Source of the DNA: Patellaria atrata CBS 101060
Taxonomy: Eukaryota; Ascomycota; Dothideomycetes; Patellariales; Patellariaceae
Length of the DNA: 64,000 nucleotides
Assembly (NCBI GenBank): GCA_010093705.1
Contig: MU006090.1
Coordinates: 314,056 to 378,055, forward strand
Direction of reading: 5' to 3'
The notes under the pieces are model-generated. The model saw only the letters and a list, made by a program, of their open reading frames with translations, was not told the origin of the DNA and made no database searches. Below are positions 55,415 through 64,000 of this stretch, piece by piece. Position numbers and translations under genes: made by a program. The first letter of the stretch is position 1. Every line of letters begins with the position of its first letter.

Positions 55415-57144
55415 GTGGCAAATTCGAGGGAATTGCTTGAAAGTGTGTGCGCGTACCGTTCAAGGGAAGAAGCTTTTTGGTTTATTATAATTATTGCCCT
55501 AGATAATATTTGCGAATCGGGAGCAACCTTCTAGAAATGATTTCTTGAGCCTGAGTGTTCTTGACTCGAGGGTTGCCACACCCCCTTAACTTATAGCCAA
55601 TCTTTAGAATTCGGGCGAGCACATCTATCTATGTGTCAAATTATGGTTCTTTTGGTTGATCCCCACTCTTGCAAACTATCCTACAGCAGTAACTGAGGCG
55701 AAATTATCACAAGATCAGAGTAATGCTGGCCGTAAAACCAAGGAGTACACTTTTTCAACGTAGAGTCGAATGGGATGGCCTTCACGAGCGTAAGTCGGGC
55801 GAGACTGAAATAGTATTGGATAAGAAAGTGAAGCTGTGAAAGTGACCGCTATTTCAACCGTGGAGCTACTTGCGACCGTAAAAGTGAGGCTTCGGTGTAG
55901 GAGGGCTTCGAGTTATTCCACATACGATCTCGGGAGACCTATATCCAATTGTGACAAGTAAGGCTTCGTCTTGCATAGAATTTGAAAGCAATGTTAGTTA
56001 AGGCTAGCCATTATACGGGGCCTTGCCGCGTCCTACGTTTGCCTTAATCATGAACTCTCGCCGGGAATCAGCCAGGTATATCCCAAGTTATCTCTTGCCC
56101 TTCTATGTGACACATCATTATGGCCTTACATTCCAATATTGCATCAGTCAAGTTAAAAGGAAAAGCGATACAGGCTAGTTCTATCCTGTTGAGTTATGGA
56201 CAGACAGCAAAATACGCAGATGGGAAGGGTTGAAGACAACGTAGAGAAACCTACATATTAGACAGGAATGCCATCTCTTTCGAGTTGCCTTGTATAAATA
56301 TAGATGTTGAAGCTCATATTGAAATCTAAGGTCGAATAAACATAGGGAATGAATAGGGACGACAACGTCCCACGATAATAATGCGGGCTTGCTGTTGCCT
56401 GATGGCAAGGCAAATAAGGCATAATGAATTTCCAAGGGGTGTTGGTTTTATAGTTATCCTCGTAAGTGGGATTAGATATCGTTTTAGGAGGGTTGGGTCT
56501 TCCATTAGAAGGCACAGTCTTGGCGTTGCGTTTTTTTTGCCTTCTTTTTGCCTTCAAGCTTATTCCTCCGCTACCTTACCTTATTGGGTAAAATGATGAC
56601 CATATTAACATTGCAGACAGTCGCACCGACTTGTGATCGAAGTCGGATGGGGCGCAGTCGTTTGTCGCTATGAACACGTGGCGTACAGTCAGCCGGATTT
56701 CCCATTTTGACTCCTTCATAGGAGACCTTCTACTTATCCATTTCCGCTAGAATATTTATAGTACTCCTAAATCGAATCGCGGAATGTCTAATTAACGATG
56801 ATGCGTAGTAGCTGCTAGCGGATACGGAGGAAAAAACAGCGCCCTGAGGCGCGGCTCAGAAATAGGTCACAAAATTGCGAACGAAAGGGTGTACCTTAAA
56901 GGAATTCGCTGTGTAAAAGTGGGGGGTCAGCGATACTATCAACAGCAAAGAGTCCGCAAGCGAGGCTCTTTCTCAGCAAGGTATGACGGACGAAACGACA
57001 CCAGGCAAAAAGCACGTAAGACACAGCGATTGAATAAGAGAATCTGGAGTGTGAAGATCTAGCCTTCATACTTTTAACAGTTTGACATTAGATGATTACA
57101 ACGGTTTCTATGTCGATTTCCAAATGTCAAGTTTTAAGATAATC
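55415..57144 (+). other. intergenic, nothing clear
   Basis: 1.7 kb without supported genes. AT-rich; several GTGAAAGTGA-like short repeats near 55820-55890 but no regular array. No transposon or RNA signature noticed. Confidence 0.45.
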
Positions 57145-59286
57145 TCATAGATCGTCTTCCAAAAACTTATAAGCAAACTTGAAGTCTGCTTTTCTTCGAT
57201 TCATCCTGGTAAGAAAAATCAATCGAGAATGCCATATAAACGTTGAAACAATCTTAAGAGTCACTTACCATGTGCTCTCATAATCGAAGAATCGATATGT
57301 GCCCTGCTCATAATCTTCAGTGATCTGTTTCGGTTCTTCGTGCCGCTGAAACCACGTTTGATACTGTTTGTGGAATCTCCAGCTCTGAGACTTCAACGCT
57401 CTAGCAGCGAGGAATTGCTCATAGGTTCCTTGCCGGTAGTAAAAGGCGTAGAAGAGAGTATCAGTATCTACCCGGTTGTACAAGCGAAAATCATCAAATA
57501 TGGCCAACGGTTCTTGTGGATAATGTGGGGGAATGTAAGGAAACCGGTGGTTTGGTTTATAGTGACGTGGTCGTTCGGCATCAATAGATTCTGGGCAAGT
57601 AGCATGAGAGGTTGCAAAGAGTCTCTCATCTCGTGCTGTTGAACCGGCAGACCTCTCAGACTGGGCAGCTTCAAAAGTATCTACAAGATCTTGAAGACTA
57701 GATGGAAGGTGGAATATTGACTCGGTTTCTTCTGACTCGATATCTGCCTCGCCATTTGTGAGAGTGGATTCAGTAGCTATACTTGGTTGATCTCGCGCCT
57801 TTTCCGCCTCGGAGGCTTTCTTGGTTGCTGCAATCCTCAGTGGTTCTTCTGAAGAAGAGGGTTTCCGGCTCTGCGAGCTCGCGCCTTCAACCTTCTCTAG
57901 AGCGGGTGTAGGAGGTATACTACTAGCTTCAGTACTTGTAACAGCAATACTTGAATGACTTAAGGCAGGAGATTTAGTAGACAAAGGGCCACTGGATATG
58001 CCATCCGCGCTACCTGCTATCGATGCTGTAGGTCGTTGCACCGGTGCGTGAGATTGAGTTGCGGGCTGTGATGATACGGCAGCAGGTGAGGATGCTGCGC
58101 TAGTTCTTGATGTAGACGCCGATGGTAAAGGAGCCAACCCAACGTTTGTGTTATTAGCCCCGGGTGGCGGCGGTAATGGTGCAATTCCTACACCATTCTT
58201 GTCACTCGCGGCCGCTGCTGCTGCAGCTGAAGCATATTTTAAAGGCTCTCCAGGTATCCGTGAAGGTAGAGGAGCTGGCTTCATACTACCTGATGAGGTC
58301 CCGTTGGGAGCCGGCCCAGCTGGAGTATGAAGTGTTGCCAGCGCTGGTAATGGGGATTTCAGCTGCGTGGATGGTCTTCTTGCTGCTACAGGCCCATCCG
58401 ACGGTTTTGGTTTCCCCGCCGTACCGCTAGGTTGCCGTGGTTCCAGGTCTGGGGCTTCATCTTGTATCGATTGGGTATCCTGGGAGGACACCCTATCCGC
58501 CTCATTATTCATACCGTATAGGTCCTCTTCTTCCTGGAGATCGAGATCGTCGTATATACTATCATCTTCCATGAAGTCTACTTCTGTGTTGCTTTCTACA
58601 TAGTACCGTATACTCTCTTCGAGATCCTTTACTTGCTCTGTTTCTACACTTCCGTTCTCGAGTGCCCGTAGCAACAGTTCTAATTTATTCTGGTGCCATT
58701 TATGCCGTTCAGTCGCCCGTTCGAGCTCTGATATACGATCCGCTTTCGAGTTATCCTTTTTCCCTTTCTTGACATTTGCTTGTAAAGATTCCGTCTCCGC
58801 TTCGGCAGTCTCAATCTGCCGCTCCAGTTCCTCAACCATGTTCGAAAGGAATTGACACATCTCCAATTTCTCTTTCTCCTTTGGATCTAACTTAGACGCA
58901 GCAGATAAGCCTATCTTTGAATATGCTTTAGTCTTCATCTCCTTTTCGACAGCCTTGAACTTCTCCATTTGCTTGTTGAATGTACTCGTTAGCCATAGCT
59001 ACTTAGTACGAATAACGCACGCTCAGCCTACCGTTTCTATCAATTTCCGCTGTTCAAGTAATGGCTTCTTATCTTTGATGTCGTTCGTAGCAGCCCATGC
59101 CTTGATTTGGTCGCGAGACCGCTGCAGCTTCTTGATTTCCTTTTTAAGCGCATCTTCAAGCTTCTCCTTTTGTGACGGATTCGATGTCTGTTGCATTTTA
59201 TCATATATCCCTTCGAATGAAGCTACACCTTCGGCTACTTTCTTGAAACATCGTTCCACCTCGTTTGCTAGCTTTCTAGCTGCCAT
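57145..59286 (-). CDS. CCR4-NOT complex subunit Not3/Not5
   Basis: Minus-strand exons are 59032-59286, 57269-58971 and 57145-57205, phase-consistent; the product has 672 residues. The start is [20 protein letters not shown], followed by the Not3 N-terminal coiled coil ([60 protein letters not shown]). A Pro/Ser/Thr-rich linker spans about 230-520. The C-terminal NOT box has [40 protein letters not shown] and [20 protein letters not shown]. The short last exon is essential for the usual end. Role: scaffold of CCR4-NOT in mRNA deadenylation and codon-dependent decay. The frame remains open 100 codons upstream of the chosen start, but family homology begins at 59286. The intron 1 acceptor is the unusual AAG. 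Confidence 0.93.
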
Positions 59287-59765
59287 TATGTGTACTCGGC
59301 CTTGTAGCGCGGAGATGGTGGTAGAGGGCGGTATGTTCGTTCGACGACAAGTACTGAGCTGTCCGATGTTACGCGTAAGCCGACGTGAGTTATTTGGTTC
59401 ACGGTTGTGTTGGTTACTAGGGAGAATAGAGATTGATGGATGTGAAGCTGATCGCGACGTCGATGAAACTGGTCCTACCGCTTTCGTTATCGGCAAGGTA
59501 TCGTGAAGAAGTCGTTCTTGGCACCCCAGGCTGAACTCAGACGTCCGATCAGCCTTGAATATCAGTACTTTCACTATCATGATCATTTACCTTCTTCCTA
59601 CCCAAATATCTTTCTGATTATTGGGGGGGCTGGGCAATTTTCATTACCTTGTTGATACCTTACTGTTGATCGGTGTTTAGTGGTGCATGAGACGCGTTCG
59701 ATCGGAGGAAAAATTTACAATAATTATTAAAGTCTTTTGAAGCATAATTTAGTTATTCTTGAAAC
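59287..59765 (+). promoter_or_regulatory. divergent promoter/leader region of NOT3 and DTD
   Basis: 479 bp between the starts. The first 300 bp form an in-frame open extension of the NOT3 frame (to 59586), possibly leader sequence. The rest is AT-rich. Confidence 0.35.
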
Positions 59766-60782
59766 ATGAAAAGTATGTGTTCCTTTATGTACTTGAGGGA
59801 TTCAACCTTATTCTTTCACATAGCAGTAATACAGCGCGTTAAATCCGCTTCAGTTACCGTCGATGGCCAGCTGATATCTTCCATCGGGAAAGGTATCTTG
59901 GTATTTGCCGCTGTCGCTAAAGAGGACACTCAAATAGAAGTGGAATCCATGGCTTCCAAAGTACTAAAAGTGAAATTGTGGGATGATGAAAAGGGAGGCA
60001 GAGTATGATCTGGAATCATGTGAGCATCAACATAATCTAACGAAACCTCTCACAGTGGAAACGCAACGTCGTAGATCTGGGTGGTGAAGTGCTCTGTGGT
60101 ATGCTATAATTTCATATCCATCTCACCTTCTTCTTTGTGGGTACATTCCTCCGCCTTTGTACACTTGCAAGACAATTACTGGCGCACTGTTGATTAGACA
60201 GTCTCAGCCAAGATCTATGTTATGTACGGTCAAGTCCGACCTTAAGATCTAGCGTATAGTGAGTGAGGAATGCCCCGACAGCGAAAGAGATATCTTCTTT
60301 AGTTCACCATTACTCTGACTCTAACCAAGCCGAGCAGTATCTCAGTTCACATTGCTAGCATCAACGAAGAAAGGCAACAAACCTGACTTTCATAAATCCG
60401 CCAGTGGAGAAATGGCGAAAGTACTGTACAAGACGTTCTTCAACAAAGTTCAAGAAATTTACTCCCCGGACAAGGTCAAGGATGGTATTTTTCAAGCCAT
60501 GATGGACGTCGCCCTCGTCAACGATGGACCGGTAGGTTTGGACTACCAATGCATAGACGAGGCGGTAAATCCACTCTGATAACTGCACTACGTCTGTACT
60601 CAAACTCGTACGATCTTACACTAATCCCCATTCTTCCTCAGGTGACGATCGAGATTGACACGACTCCTCCAAAAATGGAGATACCAGGCGTTGGAGGAAG
60701 CTCTACACCCCGTATGGACATCAACGATGTGGTGACTCAGATTCAGAAAGAGTTTCAGATACCAGCGGAACTTTTGGAGTAA
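59766..60782 (+). CDS. DTD1: D-aminoacyl-tRNA deacylase (DTD)
   Basis: There are five exons, 59766-59772 (7 nt), 59824-60002, 60056-60098, 60338-60531 and 60642-60782; the product has 187 residues. Family hallmarks: MKTVIQRVKSASVTVDGQLI at the start, GKGILVFAAVAKED, WKRNVVDLGGEVL, the SQFTLLAS motif (Ser78 to Thr81) and the NDGPVT motif (Gly140-Pro141) that forms the chiral-rejecting pocket at the dimer interface. The enzyme removes D-amino acids wrongly attached to tRNA. The C-terminal about 40 residues (PGVGGSSTPRMDINDVVTQI) extend beyond the bacterial length, as in other fungi. The NDGP|VT motif is split by the last intron. The 239-nt third intron is the longest of the gene. Confidence 0.92.
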
Positions 60783-62125
60783 ACCGATTTGGAAATGTTA
60801 ACTATCCCACGATATCCAGCCACTTCCATTCGAATTATCATCCTTTACGCTCTCCCGTTCTGGACAACGTGCCGTCTCCGGTGATATAGGCACCTCACTA
60901 GATACTGACAGAAGACAGGATCCGTAAAACCGATCACACCACCCGACCTTACCCTCGTCCCTTACTGCGACTATTAAGGCCAATTGAACTCCTGTTCGGC
61001 CTAGATCTCGGATTCCGCTGTGCACAAGAGGAAGGGTCGTATAGACAAGTAAGACCTAAACGACGCGTAGACTGTTTGAATACGCACAGTCATGAGCTAA
61101 TATGGTAATTGAAAGAGCGTAAAAGTGTGTTTTGGTTGTCGGACTATCTGGGATGGGTTCCTGGGAAACCATTTCTTTCCGGTCGTCTCAACATCCCAAC
61201 CATTTTGCGTGACCCCCAATTCCAATACAACCGTTTCAAAGCACAAAGCGATTTCGATGGCTCGGATTAAAGAATGCGCCGGTGGGTGAAGAAGCAACCA
61301 AAGAGGGACTGGCCGCCATAAGATGATTTATAGTTTTGAAATAAGCTCGTTGTATAGTAAACGCACGAAAGAACATCTGAACGTATGGTGACCGTAAACG
61401 CCGTATCTTTGACATCTGCATTGTGTACGTCTTTGTACTTAGTACTCCGTATAGTTTGTAGGTTTCGTATATTATAGCCATTATTTATTTTGGGGCTCGG
61501 GCTCTCAAAGAGCAACCGCATACTAAACTATGACGTGCTACGACAAGGGAAACAGATTCTTTGTACCTTGGAATAGAACTACAAGGTTCTTGTAGATATC
61601 GAATCACAATTTAAATTTTAATATTGCGGTGGCATCTCCAGTTCATGATCCTTCCATCCATGTACTTATTAGAAAAGTACAGTACTGGTGGTAGCTTAAT
61701 GCAATGACATAGGAAGGAGGTCTCGTTTAAATTTCCAGTCATGCTGTCATGCAGGGTTCGGAAAGTGGATTGTGCACATTTATTCGTAATGAGCTTTATC
61801 GATACATTAAATGGCAAACACAATAGCCCACCTAGAACTACAAATTCCCATTCATACCTCAACCACAATAACCACTCCTGACCAGCTTCGCTCACACCGA
61901 CCTCGCTATTGTCTATTTGCGCGATCAATAGTTCATTCACGTTAGGTCACATGGAACCAAGGCTTCTGAGTCTACTACTAGAACATCTCCGACCTTCAGA
62001 GCCCCTCCAATAACGGCCTAAACCTGCCAACGCACACTTTCGACCTCAACTCTTACTCAGCCCCGCCTAAATCCTTCAAATTCTCGAATATTCAAGCTTC
62101 TGGAGAGTCAAATATACTGAAAGGA
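60783..62125 (+). other. intergenic, nothing clear
   Basis: 1.3 kb with short frames only. A palindromic GTACAGTAC core (in AGTACAGTACTG) lies at 61677-61686. The last 200 bp are CT-rich and probably the IFRD leader. Confidence 0.45.
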
Positions 62126-63715
62126 ATGCACGATCTACGCAGACAGGCTCTGGAGAGCGGCAAGACCGTTTCCCGAAAGGCGCGCTCGCGACAGTCTTCG
62201 GCTAGGAGCTCAAGGGCTAACTCCGCAACTAATTCACGAGCTGCTTCTCGAAATCCGAGTAGGAGTAGACAAGGTTCTGACGACGAGGAAGGTAACTTTA
62301 GCGACGATACGAACTTCAGGTGAGCTAAACAGGGAATCTATACATTGTCGGGCTCATTCGCTAATGGTGTTACTCATAGTATTAATTCCATAGACGATAT
62401 TCTCAGCACTACTGACGATGTAGACGAGCCTTCTAATGCCTGGAAGGTCGAACTCGGTGATCGCATAGAGCAGTTGATCGACCGCAAGCGGTCTAGTGTA
62501 CAAGGCCGAGAGGAGACGTTGAGTGCCTACATCCGTATTCTTACTGGCAACCCAGCGAAAGAGGAGATTACACACAAGTTGGGCGAATTTATTCCAGCTT
62601 TGTTGAAAAGCATACATTCGGGTGCTAGTGAGCTTGAGACTGTTCTAGCACTGAAAGGCAAGTCTCCCAATCGAATGATTTTCTAGGGACTGTTACTGAT
62701 GGAGATACAGCACTTGCTCTCACTATTGTCTCAGGCCCCACTGAATCCTTGTTCGAACAGACCAGTCAGACAGTGAAACGATCTATCACCGACTCTAACG
62801 CGAGCGCTATCAAAACCACAGCTATTCACACCTACGGGGCGATCACATTCTATGGCGGTGCTTCTACAGAGGAAATGGAAGAAGCAATGGACTTCCTCTA
62901 CGAGATCATTGAGTCAGACGGTCATACAATCGATGCTGGTGATGAGGGCAACGTAGTTACAGCGGCACTCCAGGAATGGGGATTCCTCGCTACACAGCTC
63001 GATGAAATGGAAGATACGTCTGAGCATGTCATGGAGGCATTCGTAGATCAACTTGGGAGTTCAGATCATGCCGTGCAAATTGCCGCTGGCGAAAATATCG
63101 CCTTGTTATATGAAAAGAGTTATACCCCACTCGAAGCCGATGAAGAAGCACCATCAGACGAAGACAGCGAAGACGATGAAAAAGATCCAAATCGCGTGAA
63201 GATGATGAAGCGATATACCGTCTACCGTCGCGAAGACCAGTTAAAGCATACCCTTGAAGCTTTATCTCGCTACACCTCACCTAACATTAGCACCAAGGTC
63301 AAGCGCAGTCTTCATCAAAATTTCTCGGACATTCTCAACAGCGTTGAAGACCCAACCCGCGGACCGAAGTACCAGAAGGCTATTTCACAAGAAACGGGCA
63401 AGCGTTACGGTAGCCGTATGACGGTGAAAATTCATCAAGTTGGCGAAATGAGGATCGATATGTGGTGGAAGTTGCATCGGCTACAGGCACTCAGAAGGGT
63501 GTTGCAGGGTGGATTTGTTAAGCACTACGAGTGCAATGAGGTTGTTTTCGACACGCTACCGTAAGTTGATACCTCCTGCTCCTTTTATTCGTTCGCGTGG
63601 TACTCAGTTTAGGGCCTATCGGCTAATGGAATCTAGTATCATGATAACATCTTCGAAGAGCGGTTACGGCGCCAGTGGACAGTACGAGAGCAGCAACCGC
63701 CGACGACATGGTTGA
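62126..63715 (+). CDS. IFRD (interferon-related developmental regulator) family protein
   Basis: Exons are 62126-62319, 62380-62657, 62711-63560 and tentatively 63613-63715; 474 residues in this model. The N-terminus is Ser/Arg-rich (MHDLRRQALESGKTVSRKAR). The IFRD repeat domain follows: IEQLIDRKRSSVQGREETLS, LKSIHSGASELETVLALKAL, and TIVSGPTESLFEQTSQTV, then TAIHTYGAITFYGGASTEEM and LQEWGFLATQLDEM. It includes an acidic insert (DEDSEDDEKDP) and KVKRSLHQNFSDILNSVEDP. The family is linked to transcription regulation and translational control under stress. The second intron uses a GC donor (AG|GCAAGT to ACAG). The last exon is doubtful: without it the frame stops at 63564 (VVFDTLP), and the joined tail lacks a clear IFRD C-terminal motif. 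Confidence 0.85.
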
Positions 63716-64000
63716 AGGTTGCTTGCGTTTTCACTCACACATTATCAAAGCAACATTATGGACGGTTATGAATCGTCTATACGCGTGGACTAGGTCTATT
63801 GAGTGCTTTTGTTAGCAAATAACAGCAAATTCCTGCACAGGCATTCTAAAAAGACCAGAAACCGAGGCCCAGGGATTCTCTCGCAGCAGTTTAGTGCATT
63901 TCTTTTCCAGAAATTGCACTCATGAACTTTCTGCACACTGGATAGCTCCTTTTTGTTTTTTTTACTACATAGAAACGGTGGCGTTAGTCATGTGCTTTGG
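63716..64000 (+). other. window end, 3' flank of IFRD gene
   Basis: No feature seen; probable 3' UTR and intergenic sequence. Confidence 0.4.

Noticed and set aside
1-64000. CRISPR arrays, rRNA genes, bacterial-type operons
   Set aside because: None seen; the window is clearly eukaryotic nuclear DNA with spliceosomal introns.

Overview
The window is nuclear DNA of a filamentous ascomycete (Pezizomycotina). The evidence is short spliceosomal introns (about 50 to 280 nt) with GTAAGT/GTATGT-type donors and CTAAC-like branch points, compact genes on both strands with several divergent pairs, and a gene content of eukaryotic core machinery plus fungal lineage-specific genes (AA9 LPMO, CmcJ/AsaB-type oxidase, Ro-7/Arp10-type actin-related protein, a CnjB-like zinc-knuckle protein). 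The class cannot be fixed from the sequence. The roughly mid-40s percent GC and wide intergenic spaces would suit an early-diverging class such as Pezizomycetes or Orbiliomycetes, but that is only an impression. All exon structures below were spliced by eye and checked for reading phase, not for transcript support.

Layout. 0-12 kb: the 5' part of an OTUD6/OTU2-type deubiquitinase (minus, cut by the window edge), a peroxisomal (SKL-ending) short-chain dehydrogenase, a beta-carbonic anhydrase with a mitochondrial leader, two secreted proteins (an AA9 lytic polysaccharide monooxygenase and a 10-cysteine small secreted protein), and a large intronless gene (8914-11841, minus) joining two low-complexity repeat regions to a nucleotide-binding enzyme-like core. 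12-20 kb is an 8.3-kb gene-poor stretch.

20-37 kb is a housekeeping block: a PRELI/Ups protein, the gamma-tubulin complex protein GCP3/Spc98, a nucleolar WKF-domain protein, 20S proteasome alpha1 (Scl1/PSMA6), an unrecognised alpha-helical protein, Nop58, and a divergently transcribed Arp10-type dynactin subunit. 37-40 kb is another gene-poor stretch ahead of a two-exon conserved-looking hypothetical gene.

43-50 kb carries a GC-rich CmcJ-like oxidase, a divergent pair of ribosomal proteins (mitochondrial uS15m and cytosolic uS2/Rps0) and an 11-zinc-knuckle protein flanked by Trp/Gly-Asn-rich repeats. 50-64 kb carries a short hypothetical gene, a cluster of hairpins with a tRNA-like B box, the Pol III subunit Rpc9/Rpc17 (with an unresolved first exon), a two-finger C2H2 factor, CCR4-NOT subunit Not3/5, D-aminoacyl-tRNA deacylase, and an IFRD-family protein with a GC-AG intron.

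There is no operon logic or obvious gene cluster. The functional theme is gene expression: Pol III, CCR4-NOT, snoRNP, ribosome, proteasome, tRNA proofreading. The best candidates for something undescribed are the 975-residue repeat-enzyme fusion at 8.9-11.8 kb, the Trp-rich zinc-knuckle protein, the hairpin/B-box cluster at 51.6 kb, a palindromic TACTGTACTGTA-type motif that recurs between genes, and several genes whose first exon is only 7 to 30 nt.
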